Source: Lottia gigantea
Lineage: Eukaryota; Mollusca; Gastropoda; Lottiidae
Length of the DNA: 64,000 nt
Direction of reading: 5' to 3'
NCBI RefSeq assembly: GCF_000327385.1
Contig: NW_008707279.1
Coordinates: forward strand, 459,806-523,805
Shown: positions 13,161 through 26,765 of the stretch, piece by piece
Numbering within the stretch: position 1 is the stretch's first letter
How the letters are laid out: the number at the start of each line of letters is the position of its first letter
Translations under genes and position numbers: made by a program
Notes under the pieces: generated by a model
Database searches by the model: none
Seen by the model: only the letters and a program-made list of their open reading frames with translations
What the model was told of the DNA's origin: nothing

Positions 13161-16100
13161 AAAGTGACCTTCACTTTTTCCAGTGGAGTTTTAGTGGCAT
13201 TGTTAACATCTTGATATGACTTTACGGACTAAATTCAGCTTCTTTGAGAAGAGTTCCACGGATAAAGTGCTGAGAACGGTATCAATATACACCACAATCC
13301 TGGACTGAGCGAAAATGATACGCTTTTGGCAGGCTAGTGAAAAGGGGCTAATGTCTTTTTCTTGATTTTGAAAATTCTCAACAGTTAAAATGTCTGAAGA
13401 TTTCATACTAACGTAAACCTACTTGAATTTATTACCTAAAAACGTGATATGAATCTTATTGAATTACATGTATGTATCACAGCATGTTTGGCAATACCAA
13501 GCACTAGTACCACCGTCATCACTACGAATATAACATTAGAAGAGCTAATTTTGGAAAGTGATATACACATAGATATAAATTATATGAAGTGATATAGATA
13601 TAATCAAATGATTATTTATTACCAGTATCATTATAACTTTATTAATAATTTATTAGTAATTGATTAATCATTACCTTCTATATCTATAATTAATCAATAT
13701 GTCAGAATATATTTCTAGACACACAGGTATATTGAACCAGACGGTCTAGACAAAGAAACCTAATAACCACCATAATGTTAAGTGAAACCCAATAATATTT
13801 AAGGATGTAACCATTTTTAAAATGGTGTACCCCTAACCAAAATACTATGAATATATACAATTTTAATACAATTTACAATACCTATTACTATATGGGTTAA
13901 TGGATCAAAAAAAAAAAAATCTGAATTTTTTTACACCAAATATTAGGACCCTGAATCACAAATTATGACCAAAAAAAGTTTTACTGTTGTATGAAAAAAG
14001 TTCAGTTTTCGTGTTGTCACAATGACTTCATGGCATTTAGTGTACAAGGGTACAATTTAATTTTTCAGTTCCTTTAATGGGTCAAAAATACAATGTCTCT
14101 TACACACAGAAACTCAAACTTCAGACCTTCAATTTACTGATCACCTCTTTAGGTCTGTTTTCCAACCTGGGTTACTACTTCCCATATGGAGGAACCAATA
14201 AATACAACGAGGGGTATACCCCAGAACTTACTAAAGACTATTTAGAAGGTGATCAGCCACAGATTCCACAATTAATGGTTTTGAAAACCTGTTCTCTAGC
14301 TCGACTCTTTAGAGAGCAGAGAAAGTTTCCATTAAATCCAAGCAAGAATTTATCGATTACTCTGGTAGATACTCTTTCCTTTTCAATAAATTTCTTTATT
14401 TTTACAATTTCATCTCCAATTCTAGAAAAATAGTTTGATATTTAAAGAAATAACACAAGTGGAATGAAGAAATGGTTCTGGTATTCATATTCCACTTTCA
14501 GAATTATGAAAACACAGTGCTGTGTTCGCTACACTTATAGTTTAAGTAAATACATCATATCGATAGAATGTATTGTTCCAAGCGGTGTCACTTTCCAATC
14601 TTGTTTACTCTATTGAATAAATTTTGTGTTTTGGCTTCCAGGCATATTATTGACAATGGCTGCCTCTATGACTTTCTCTAATCATATACGTTGACTTGCA
14701 TCGTTTAACAAGACATCTATTGGAATTATCCAATTTGAAACGTGCTTGGTGAGGCAATTAGTTGGGAAGAAAGTTCTTACTCTTACTGAGATCATCTGAC
14801 ATTTTCATGTTGAATGATCCAAGATGGCTATGAGACTAATTGACTTTGGCTTATGGAAAATGAAATCTGTTTTTGTGAGGATCAAATACCTTTGCAAACA
14901 ACAGTTTCGCCATATTTTGTGTCAAAGAAGCTTTTTGCTTCATCTTTTGCCCACAACCAAATGCAAGTTTGGTTTTGAATGCAACATGCAATTCTTATAC
15001 GCCTTTTGACAAAATATAATATGATGGCATACAAGTATTGAAAAATCCATATAAATCAGATTTTACAAACAATTTCAATTTTCCATATCAAAACTCAGAA
15101 TGTGAATTGTGTTAAAAGCTGAATTTGAATGGCTTGTTTCTAAGAAAATTTTAAAACTTCAGTATGAAGTAATCTGATAACTGTCATTTTGAAGATGGTA
15201 TTGTGTTCTGCCATTGATTTGTGGAGACTAGAATTGTACAGACTCCAGCTTTTTTCATTCTTTTAAATTCTTGAAATGCCACAGGCCACAAGCTACAAGC
15301 TAAGATAAGGGGGTAGACAATAGTATAGTCAGTATGTGAATAGAAAGTGTGTTAGAGCATCTATGCAATTCAAATCATACAATACAACTAAGATTATTCT
15401 TGGAATTTCACCTGCAGAAATGGGTCAAAACAAGATGAAAATGTGGTTGGTTTTATTAATGACTCTGAACTTTCTGCTGTCTAGTGTTCTGAAAAAGCAC
15501 ATTTCGCATCACAATATTTGCCATTGTAGAACACAACGGAAAGTCTCTACATTGCCAGTGTTACCTTATATCCTTATGATTTCCTATCACTATGATTGAT
15601 ATACTTTCTCATGTGAGAAGTGTTCCCTCAAATTGTTTTTTTTGATTTTGGGTTTCTTTTTGCTGTTCGGCTTGTTAGTCCTTGATGGTTTATTTCTTTC
15701 TAATATAATGTATCATTCAGTCTTGACTTATTTGACAGTGTATGTGAATGAACCAACAGCTTCAAGACAAGATCACACCTAGTTTTGACACCTAGTTTTA
15801 AGTAGAAGACGACAATCTTGAATGAAAAAAAAATCTCCACAGTGTTTAACACAAAGCAATCTGATTTGTCAAAGAATTTTTTTATCACACATTTTCGAGT
15901 GGATTAAAGAAAGTAAGCCAAAGAAAATACATCCCCAAAAGAGTGAGCAGAATTTTCTGCAAAATCCAGAGGAAAAATAGAATTAATCTACCAGAACAAC
16001 AATGCAGATGACAGCAATGACTCTCAAACCATATCCATTTATCAGAAAAGACAGTCCTTTGAAAATGAGAAAGATCAAAATGACAAGACACATTAAATTT

Positions 16101-17378
16101 AGCATTCAGTTGCACTTCTGTTATTAAGGTCTCCATATTTTAAAATGGTGGAAAATAGGGTTTCAAGCATGATGAAATTTAATTGCCTCTTTGTCTTTTG
16201 ATGTGGTTATTGGATGCAGGCCGGACACACCAGTGACATGCTGCAGAAAGACAGAATTATTGATGACTTTTTACTCTGAAATGTTATGATGAATTGAAAA
16301 CTTGATGCTATGCAAATGACTAGTTTTTGGAACAAAATTCATCTTGTCATTGAAGGCTGTAGCTAACATGAAGAAGATTCATATTTACATACAAGAGTTA
16401 TGCCTTTGATTGTAACAGTGATCAGTTTTGCTGCCAACTCTGATACCATTTCATATGAAATATAGTCTATGATGTATTGTCCAAATTCTGAAATGCTCAA
16501 AATCATAAAAAGAAGTATAAAGAACTATATTAGAAAATCCAGGAAAAATCAACGCCTAGAAGTCTGGCCAAAGTTCAAAAGTCTTGTCCAAAGTATGGTA
16601 AAGTCGGGAGTAAAAATTGTATAGTAGTAGACTCCTCCAAAATGAGGTACCATCAGGTGTTTCGAAAATATTATGAATGTTTCTTTCTTGTATGACAAAA
16701 ATGGGACTAAAAGCAAGATAGTATAGAAAACATTGTCAAGGAAAATAAAATCTAAGTTCATGTAAAGTACAATTTTGACCACAAAGCCAGATGTGCAGCT
16801 ATGAATTAAAATAAACTTCCTAATAAAAAGGTAATAAATCTATAAAACATAAATAAGTAATTGACATGTTTAAATCTATTTTTTTTAATATAAAGACTTC
16901 TCTGCTGGACTTGTAACCGTGGCAACTGAAAACACAATGTCAGCTGATGAATTTCTTGCAGGAAAATAATCATTTAATTGAATTTAGTTCCTAAAAGCTT
17001 CATTGTATATTTTCTTCCATGTTATATTCAGTTCCACAAAAAATTCATTCTAAGTCAATTTTATTATTACAACTAATTGTGTATGAAGTAAAGAAATTTA
17101 GAAAACGTGCAAGATCGGCAAAATTGTCAGAATAGATTTTAAAATCGTCACAAATGTGTGTAACTGATATTTGATTTAATGTTTCTGCAAATCTCAAAGA
17201 AATCTTACTAATGCGTACAATTGTCTTAGATTTCTATTTGACATTTGTTGTAAAAGTATACTGCACTACCCAAATATTGACTTTTAATTTTGTACTTCTG
17301 CATCTACAACAGACAAATTTAAATTTAAAAAATTCAAAAATGAGAATGCAATGCTGTAAATTTATAATTTTGTCTTTT
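13161..17378. other. No supported gene
   Basis: It contains a strongly AT-rich patch (13560-13700) with dense 'attaat'/'taatca' palindromic words. A 118-codon + strand open frame (14077-14433) has higher G+C than its surroundings, but I recognise no family in it. No convincing splice-bounded exons are seen. Confidence 0.5.
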
Positions 17379-17704
17379 CAGTCTCAATTGTAATCTAACA
17401 AATTTTATTCCTAGGTCGCGTACTAGCGATGCTACAAGTTATTTATAGCAAAACCACCACTCACCAATCAGAATCACTTTTACATGCAGGTATTGGCATT
17501 CTTATAATTTCGGAAGTCATCATTGGTCATATCGCTTTACTTTGGGTTGCGATATTCCACCATTCGTAGTCAATATTTAGACACATATTGTGCATTCATA
17601 GTCAACATTTAGACACATATTGTGCATGACGCACAGTGATTGGTCTAAATGAACCCACAGTACGCGAAATAGCTATAAATCCTTTTAGATTACAATGGAG
17701 ACTG
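17379..17704. mobile_element. MITE with about 20-bp inverted ends (CAGTCTC type)
   Basis: The left end is CAGTCTCAATTGTAATCTAA and the right end is its complement with one change. The similarity extends inward with gaps to a matched 'cgcgtac' near both ends (about 17415 and 17660). The interior contains a 37-bp direct duplication ('tagtcaacatttagacaca', 'tattgtgcat') and 'accaatcagaatcac'-type words. I could not identify a target-site duplication. There is no coding capacity, and the superfamily is not assigned. Confidence 0.75.
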
Positions 17705-17834
17705 CAGAAAAAGTAATGAATTAAACCAAATCGTAATCTAGTTTAAGTTATATTGGGTGAAAAGTAGCATCTGCAAAATTGATGACCCCCTATTTCAGAC
17801 AGCCACATTGATCATTCTTGAAACCAACCAACAT

Positions 17835-17910
17835 GTAAATGGAAACAGATCATTGCCAAGAGGTTTATCAAGGACCATGGTTTGTAAAAATGATCCTTAA
17901 GATCCTACAT
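17835..17910 (-). repeat. Dispersed repeat family C, reverse fragment
   Basis: 'cattgccaagaggtttatca', 'aggaccatgg' and 'aatgatcctt' are the reverse complement of the left half of the family C copies. Only this half is present. Confidence 0.5.
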
Positions 17911-19061
17911 GTAGCTAATCTTATCCTAATGAAATATGACTGTTTGTTCTTTTTTCCAATGATGATATGAATCTTTGAATAACACATTCTCTTTTCAATA
18001 AAATTCTCACAGGATTATGCAAATTTAGGCCATTATGATCTACTTATAATGATAATCATTTTAATGTATTGAAATCTTTAACTCTCAAGACAAGAATTGG
18101 GCAAATTTACATACACAAGTAGAACTGCCAAACTTGAAATTTGCATATTTTTATTACATTAAGCACATATGATAGATTTGAACTTTCTTCTCACAAGTGG
18201 AAAGTAAATAGATTATATTTGACGTCTGCAAAAATTCTATTTATCTCTCTATATGAATTCACCGATTTTTCCCGCTTTATTTTTGACATCATTGATATTA
18301 CAATGAAGGTGTATTGTCTACTGTGTATATATCAATAATGAGAAATCTTTAATAGGAATTGAAAGTGATAATATTAATGTCAATCGATAAGCAGATCTAA
18401 TGAATACAATATTTTCTGCTGATGGCTGAGCTGTAAAGTTTACACTCTCAATGACAAGGGCACTATATATAGCTTTGATTACAATGATGTATTAATACAA
18501 GAACTTGATGCATATATATAAAAGCAATGGAGAAGGTGGGGAGGTGGTCTCCCTTTAAAGAAATCTTTTGAGCAGAGGTAGAAATAATCTGAGCAAAGCA
18601 TTGGTATAATCCAGATACCATGATCTAAGATTTGGCAGGTTTTTGAATCAGACAGAAATTCCAAGATATTTTTTTTATTTTGTTTTTTGGTAGTTTGGAA
18701 ATAATAGGCCCAATAGTATCAAAGCATTTGTCTTTAAAGCAGTTGATCAGTTTTTACTATTGCATTCAGACTCAAGAGCATGAAGAAACCAAACCAACCT
18801 CTAACATTGAAGAAAATAACACTCGAGACAGAGCGATTTTAGCACTAATCTAACCAAAGTGCTAAAAAGTGTCAAGCTTGGCCATGACTTCTCTGCAGTT
18901 GACAACTGGCAAAACCGTAAGCATCAACTTGTGTAGCAACTACAAGACGACAGATCGATTTTACAATTTTTTGGGGTAAAATAATTGTGATGCCATCAAA
19001 TATGGCTTGGAATACGGAGGGATATAAGTTCATACAGATCTAATTTTTCTTGAACGGGAGA

Positions 19062-19116
19062 CCCGTCTTCATTAGCCCACATGGTGCAGAAAAGTAGGAC
19101 GTAAAACTCCATTCAT
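19062..19116 (+). mobile_element. 55-bp 5'-truncated non-LTR insertion with 12-bp target duplication
   Basis: The 55 bp are the last part of the family 3' end ('cccgtcttcattagcccac' to 'gtaaaactccattcat'). The exact 12-mer TTGAACGGGAGA flanks it on both sides (19050-19061 and 19117-19128). This is the expected product of target-primed reverse transcription that stopped after a few dozen bases. It also fixes the true orientation and 3' end of the family. Confidence 0.83.
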
Positions 19117-21539
19117 TTGAACGGGAGAATTGACAAGAAAATTGAAGGATACCACCCACCGCCTTTCACCAATGATATCTTGCTGGACAAAAATTAGATT
19201 GCGATGACACCTTAGTGATTAGAGGGATCTGAAAAGAAGCTTTGGCTGAACTATATCCTGTGATATAGTAATAATAACAGTAAGTTATCGAGATACTATT
19301 GTGATTAGTGACTACAGTAATCGATGATACCGTTAATAAGTATTTGTGAGAGCTAGTTACTAGTAATACCGACATGTCACTAGTTATATATATATATATA
19401 TGATGACAATAATAATAATACTGTCATTCACTAATGTCACTACTATAATTACTTTCCTTTCATCTCAATTCCTTCACATACTAATAAATATTTGATCAAA
19501 CTTCTTACTCTTGCCTCGAACACGATTGATTTTTTTTTTAGAATTTTGAATTTTGACCAGAAGCATTTCTCTATGTTGATAAAATTGATGATGAAGTTAT
19601 TAAGAAGTCGGTGCACAAATTCATTTCAAAGTCTGCTAGCCAATAACAATGATGTGTTTTGATGGTTTTAATTGTTGTTTTACTACATTCTACAGCCAAA
19701 ATCTTAGCCTGTTTCAGTTTCTAGCTTTGAGACTGCTCTGTCAAAAGGAACAAGAACATGCTGCTAAGAAAAATGGACTATTGCATTTAATTGTATATGA
19801 ATGTAGATGTATATGTATGTTTGTATAAGAGCTATTGACCTATATATATATAACTTAAATTAGATCAAATTGTCTTGATACACATCTTAATTAGAGAAAA
19901 AGAACTCACTCTACAGGAGAATTATAATTGAATTAAAGATCTGAATATTTTCCATACCTGAAATATATAAAAATTAAAATCATAAGAATAAAGATATCAA
20001 TGTAAGTGATGTCTGCAGGCTATCAAAAATAAGAAATATTCCACGAGTCAAAGTCCAAAAGCAACTAAACCATGTAGATGAAGTCAATGATGTCTTAAAA
20101 TGTGCTTAAATAGAACAACTCGGCCAGATATGCAAACAGTATTTGTGCCCAGTGCTTTTCAACAGAGAAAAGAATAGATTTGATGTAAACACATTGTAAT
20201 TCTGCAATTTTGAATTTTGGTCACACAAAACCCAAAATGGCTGAATACGGAAACATAGCGTTTTGATCTTTTAGAGAAAAACAAAATTTATTCTTGTGTT
20301 TGGTACAGATTGGCAAAAAAGGAAGAAGTAAATAGTTTAGATTAAGAATTGGTGTAATTATTTCAAGTGACGTCTGATAGTTTAACCATGTGACCATAAA
20401 TCACCACTAATAGTTTCTTTCTCACAGGAATTATTTTCCTGACTCAATCATTCTGATATATGTATAGGGTAGTTTGAATAGTTCTTACCAAGCGGAAAAG
20501 TGTTTTCCTTAGAAATTTCCATAGTATGCATATGTGTAATTTCAAAATGTAATGGAGATTCAATTCGGTATTTTGGTTTGTTAGAAATTCTCATACATTG
20601 GCATTTTACATCAAGTCAAGTACATATATCGAGTTTTTTTTCCCCAATCTATGAGGCTGGAATTAGATCCTGAATTTACGTCAAGATGCTACCTTTGGAT
20701 TTTCCACCAGGTTTCAGTGATAGAAGGGCTAACAATGACATGGAAAATCACTGTGCTACAGGCTGTGTACATCAAAGAACCGTTTGTCGTCTGCTAGCCA
20801 TCTTGTACATAGAGTCCAGAAGAATCTCATTCCTATCAATTTAGGAAATATACTGATACCACAGCCAGTACTTACAAGGATCATTTCAAAACAATTCAAC
20901 CTTCACCACCAAGGAGATTACAGACAGTAATCTTCAAGCTAAAAAACAATTTTCTGCAGAAAAAAAACGTCTGATCGAATTAAAACCATTAAACTTAGAT
21001 TACGTCTGCAATATCTATTTTACTTCTCTGTTTACCAAATTCAAGGCATCAAATATTCATGTAAGCCTATTAACTTTCACTTTTCGCCAGCAACGAAAGA
21101 AACAGTCAGTAAATAAATCAAGCAATGTAAATTGACAACATGAACGTAATGGGTGGCACACGTTTTCTCTTTAAGCCAAAATGTTTTGGCAAGCTGAGAG
21201 TAACTGTTGTATTGTTTTACATATTATTCACCATTTTTTTCATGTAGAAAGCATGATACTGAAAACAATATGGTTGATGGACGTTGAAAAGGATACTGAA
21301 GATCCTATTGACCTTGAAAAGTGCGTCAGGACACATGTCCAATGTTTACACTCTTGAATTTGATCCCACTGACTTCTGGGAAGGAAATGGGAAGTTGATG
21401 GTCAGACACACGCACACAAAGAAGTTTTGTCATACTTCTTAGACACTTGTTTATCTTCTTGTATTGTGGGGCATTTTGAAGATTTCAATAGCAAATAGTC
21501 TAAATTTTATGGATGAATATTTGAATCATTATCAAAATC

Positions 21540-21665
21540 AACAGTTTTAAGTTTGAGTTTGTGAAAAATTTGTATCATCAAATTATATGAAAAGAATATA
21601 TATGCGTAAAAGGAAACTAAAATGTAGCAGACTTTTAAGTTTGAGTTCGTGAAAAATTTGACTTC
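21540..21665. repeat. Two direct copies, spacing about 88 bp
   Basis: 'ttttaagtttgagtttgtga' followed by 'aaaatttg' occurs near 21544 and again near 21631 with one change. There is nothing else of note around it. Confidence 0.65.
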
Positions 21666-22489
21666 ATTAAGGTATTTCAATTCATAAACAAAAATCAACC
21701 AATTACGGACAATTTAGAAATTTGAAATAAAAAAATCCCAGACATCAGGAAACTTTTCTTTCCACTCGTCACCTATTTTAAGAATAAAAACCAACAAACA
21801 TCAGACACAGGTTCCTGATGGCATGACAAGATGGAAAAAAAAAATCTAATAATCAATTTTAGCCTATTATCAACTCCTTAATTGTGAACTTTCCAGCACA
21901 GCAATTAGCACACTATCACCCTCAAAAGAGCATAAATCGAATATTTGGCAATTTCTGGGGGAACAAATTTGAATAATGGTCATTTCATTAATGAAATCAA
22001 ATATTGTTCTCTGTGATTTTCATTAAAAAGGTCGCAAACATTCCTCATTAGAAAATTCACCCATAACCCAGAACCCAATAATTCAGGCCGTTTATCAAAA
22101 TGTGAGGTATTTTTCCTCCTTAAATTCATTTTCTACAGGAATTTTGATTCTTGTTTCATTAATCAGAAGAATGAGGGTCCATTATGGTGGTTTTTATGTG
22201 ATAGTGAATTAAGGAGGTTAGGTCAAAGGAAATAAAGATTTCAAATGCTTTTGTTTTCCAGCAATTGGAATTCATGGACAAAAGTTGTCATGGTTTGGTC
22301 TCTGAAACATGACCAAAAGACAAAAGAATAATTTCTCCCTAATCTATAAAAATAATAATTTTTTTACAGAATTATAAATTATAAATGATTTTGACAAAAT
22401 AACACGTTCACTTCTGCTAAAAGAAAAAACATCAAGGCAGCTTATATGTTTTCCATACATTTTACACCCTTTATTTTATTATACAGTAG

Positions 22490-22985
22490 ATTTTCACTGA
22501 GTTTTGGTACATTTTCAATCTTTTCACCAGTTAGCTTTGAATCCCTTTCATAGATTACGAGACTTTTTCAAACCAATGTATAGCTTTATATTTAATTTAG
22601 TACATTTCCACCCTTTTTCCAGACTTTGTATAATTGTAAATGGAATTTGGAACAACCTTAGTTTAGTAGTATATCATACAATTACACTCTTGTATAGTTT
22701 TATAGCATACATTTCCATCCTTGTATAGTTTTATTGTGTACAATTCCAACCTTGTATATTTAAATTGTGCATTTTCACCCTTAGATTTATATGGTGTACA
22801 GTTTTAAGAGGGACATTTCCATCCTTGTATAGTTTTTTTTTGTTCGATTCCATCCTTGTATATTTAAGTTCAAGTCTTTGTATAGTTGTACATTTCAACC
22901 ATTATTAGAGACATTTCCACCCTTGTATAGTTTATATGGGAGGTTTTTAGCTTATTCCCTTGTATAATTTATATGGGGTATACTT
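22490..22985. repeat. Degenerate minisatellite ('cccttgtatagttt')
   Basis: 'catttccacccttgtatagt' and variants recur at irregular spacing of about 25-60 bp across the stretch. The array looks old. The 74-codon open frame inside is not supported as a gene. Confidence 0.7.
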
Positions 22986-25728
22986 AAAAGACAAATTTAT
23001 TACTTCAATAAGTTGTATTTTGTCAATTTGAATTTTAGATTAAAACTTTATTGTTGGGAACAATACCAATATAATTCTTAAAAAAATAAAACTTTCTCGA
23101 TCTTGACAATAGTTTGATTTTACTAATAATCTTTAATGGAATTTAGACTATAATTGTGATGGGGGTAACAGTGTTGAAAATGACAGTTTACGACTTAACT
23201 GTATAATTATCTTTGCACAAATATTTCCCTTTTTCTAATCATTTCTAATACTTCAGCAAATTTTTCTGATCACGTAGAAATAAAACAGCCAACTTTCTTT
23301 GTCTGATGGCAAATTTATTGGCGCATGATCGACGCATCATTAGTCCAAGCCTAACACAAAATGGCGCTAATTTGTATTCCGATGACAATGACATTTTCTA
23401 GAACAATTAAACTAAGAAATATTTCTCGCTTCTCCGAAAACAATTTGCCATAAATCTTCTGATTGTTTTTTGCCTAATTTATGTTTATAATCTCAATTGT
23501 TCATTATCACTCGGATCTTTTGTTTGTCAGAAAATGACTTTTAGTCCTATTGACATGTTTTTATGATCACATCATTACTAAGATTCATGGGATATGATTT
23601 TGAACATCGAATTATTCTTATGATGATTAGTTCAAATACGTTAAAGAAAACAATGATTACACAGTAAACGGAACTTTTCTTTAGATTGCTAAAAAAAATT
23701 ACGAACAAATTTTTGTGTTAAATTTGATTTGCAGAAGCAACATTTCCTGTCTTTTCAAAACAATGCCAACTAAAGAACATTTTAACAAGTCTATTTCAAG
23801 TTTTTAGAATTTATTTTTTCATACATGACAACTTATTTGTAGATATATTATGTGTTGAAGAGCAGACAGTTAAGAGAATTTCATGACGACTGCAAATCAA
23901 GTACATAGAACGAGAGGACACGATCTCATAAAGCATCTGGTACTGACAATAGATTTCTGCTCAAGTCTCATTGTAAAATCATTTGCTAATCCAGCCTTAA
24001 GAATATTTGGCGCCCACCCAGACTTTCTCAGAAGTCAAAGAAACCATAGTCCTACTTGATTGTTAGTTCATGGTAGGCATCAAAGTAATCAAACTTGATT
24101 AATTTATTTGTTTTAATGTTCACTGAAGTTTATAAACAAAACTTTCCGCCATGATTATGTTTATTTATTTTGAGGGTGTTGAGTGTTGGGTATAAGCTTT
24201 GATTCTTGCATGAATTGTTATGATATTACCTTTAGGAACAAATTAAGGGTGTTGAGAAGTGGAAATTGGCTGTCATAACAGTCCAAGATTGAAACATTTA
24301 ATTAGAGATTAAAAGGACTGATTCGCCATCCGTTTGACCAATGGTACCTTAGTCTCAGAAACAGGATTATTTAAGCTAAGCTAATCAGTAATAGTGTTCA
24401 CAGCTCACTGTCGAAATTTAAGATTTCAAGTCAATGCGTGTCTGGATTTATCTGTGTTCGAAAGTTAAAATGACAACTCGACATTTCTTGAGACTCTGCC
24501 ACATATAGAAAAGACATCTATAGAAATAGCACATCAAATTTCTAGTTTGAGGAATCATGCAATTTTCGTACATTTCAAGTTTGACTGCATTTTTTTATCA
24601 ACATAAGCATGCCATCTGCTTATCTAAGCAAATTAAATCCTGAAAATACCTATAAAAAAAATAAGAAACGTAGGCAAAAAACAGTTAGAACAATTTCCTA
24701 TTTATAAACAAACATGTCTATAAATATAAACATGACAAGTACTTCATAATAAATCTGGGTAATTTCTATGAGGACTATATTGAGATAATCTGAGAAAGGT
24801 AAATTATAAAAATAAACAATGATGTATTGATTAACAACCGTTTCTATACAAATACCATCATTATTAAGACTTCATTTTAATGACAATCATTCTTCATTAA
24901 TAATCAGCCATTGTTCACAAATTCTTTCACTTGGGTTTTTCTATTCTCGTCAAGTTAAGTCTCCAAGGTGTCAATAATGTTGTACCGGATTTCGAGTCAA
25001 CGCGCAGACGCACTTATCATTAAAATTTCTGAATACTTGAAAAAAATCAATGTTGAAAAGATTACAATTTGCCAACAGAACAATGGCTATGACATTGGAA
25101 AAACTTACTCTACAACTAATTGAGAAAGCTGCATTGATCAAGATTCTTTCATTTTCGAGGACACTTGCTACAACAAAATGGATAGAAAGTGAAGCACATT
25201 CTTGCCAAAAATTCAATAATAACGTCATCCACATGGTCATGATAAGGAGCAAGAAATCTTTTGAATGGTGTTACAAAAGCTTTAATCTTAAACTGTCAAT
25301 GATGCAGTTTTTTTCTCTCTGTAATCAATATTTAGATACCCTTAATTTCTACAATTGACAATCGGTGGCCATTTTTTTTTGTGGTCATTAAAACGATGGT
25401 GTAGCGCAGATTAACCAGTAGTTGAAATGCATGTCTTTATGAAATCCAAGATAACCTTATTATCTTGAAAATATCCATTTACAAGAAATTTGAGAAACAG
25501 TCAATATTTCACAAAAGCAAATCAATATGCATTAGAAAAAGGCAAGCCTGATGTGATGAAGGTCATGACATATTCTATTTATCAGCAATCTGAGTTACTT
25601 TGAACAATGCTTCTTCATTAGTCTTTAAAGGGTGGATGCCACTAAGGAAATTATTGTGATGATGCCTTGGGCATGTGTTAACATGAGGGTGTTTCTTCCC
25701 ATTATGTTCTGTTACTCATGGGACAGAG
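22986..25728. other. No supported gene apart from a MITE
   Basis: It holds the family B core at 24.3 kb. Two overlapping frames at 24971-25358 (93 codons minus, 102 plus) lie opposite each other, have no known domain and cannot both be real. I do not annotate either. Confidence 0.5.
24316..24590 (+). mobile_element. MITE family B core with alternative left end
   Basis: It contains the family core from 'cttagtctcagaaacagg' through 'ctagtttgagg' and 'ttttcgtacatttc'. The left end is 'cgccatccgtttgaccaatg' instead of the GGGACAGG terminus, and the same end is seen in reverse at 30.88 kb. No right terminus is visible, so the copy is either 3' truncated or a different element sharing the core. 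Confidence 0.68.
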
Positions 25729-26765
25729 ATTTTAGTTAATTTGTCCTTTTTTCAAAAAGAATTTCTACATATTTTTTTAAGGTTTTCAAAAGAAGTGTTG
25801 TAGAACAAGCAAATGCATCATGGACACATGCAACTTATAGGGGGAAAGGGGGTAATAGAAAGGATTTATAGGGTAAGAAGGATAATGATAAGGATTTTTA
25901 GGGGGAAGAGGGGGTAATAGTAAGAATTAATAGGGAAAGAATGGTAATAGTAAGAATGTATAGGGGGAAGAGGGGGAAAAATTATGGATTTTAGTCAATT
26001 TGTCCTCTTTTCAAACAGAATTTCTATATATTTTTTTAAGGTATTCAAAAGAAGTTTTGGAGCACAAACATATACATGCAGCTTATAGGGGAAGGGGAGT
26101 TATAGTAAGGATTTATAGGGGAAGGGGGGTTATAGTAAGGATTTATAGGGGGATTGGGGTAATAGTAAGGATTTATAGGGGGAATGGGGGTAATAGGAAG
26201 GATTTATAGGGGGAACGGGGGTAATAGTAAGGATTTATAGGGGGAATTGGGGTAATAGTTAGGATTTATAGGGGAATTGGGGTAATAGTTAGGATTTATA
26301 GGGGAACTGGGGTAATGGTAAGGATTTATAGGGGAACTGGGGTAATGGTAAGGATTTATAGGGGGAATTGGGGTAATAGTTAGGATTTATAGGGGAATTG
26401 GGGTAATAGTTAGGATTTATAGGGGAACTGGGGTAATGGTAAGGATTTATAGGGGAAGGGGGGTTATAGTAAGGATTTATAGGGGGAATGGGGGTAATAG
26501 TAAGGATTTATAGGGGGAATGGGGGTAATAGTTAGGATTTATAGGGGAACAGGGGTAATGGTAAGGATTTATAGGGGGAATGGGGGTAATAGTAAGGATT
26601 TATAGGGGGAATGGGGGTAATAGTTAGGATTTATAGGGGAACAGGGGTAATGGTAAGGATTTATAGGTGGAAGGGGGGTAATAGTAAAGATTTATAGGGG
26701 AAAAAGGATAATAGTAAAGATTTATAGGGGAAGGGGGTAATAGTAAGAATTTATAGAGGAAATGC
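25729..26765. repeat. G-rich minisatellite (about 31 bp) with duplicated leader
   Basis: The unit is approximately 'aggatttatagggggaat' plus 'gggggtaatagta', with about 30 copies. All G-runs are on the + strand. A non-repetitive leader ('tttagttaatttgtcctttt' to 'ttcaaaagaag') occurs twice, at about 25729 and 25989, each time followed by an array segment. A segment of about 260 bp was therefore duplicated. Runs of four to six G make G-quadruplex formation possible. Confidence 0.9.

Larger units (their letters stand above)
17911..22489. other. No gene seen
   Basis: It holds the small non-LTR insertion at 19.06 kb, a (TA)n run at about 19386-19401, an (AAT)n run at about 19409-19421 and the 88-bp direct repeat at 21.54 kb. 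Otherwise it is plain AT-rich sequence. Confidence 0.55.

Noticed and set aside
24971-25358. Two overlapping opposite-strand frames of 93 and 102 codons
   Set aside because: They are mutually antisense, have no domain and no splice context. They are likely chance frames.
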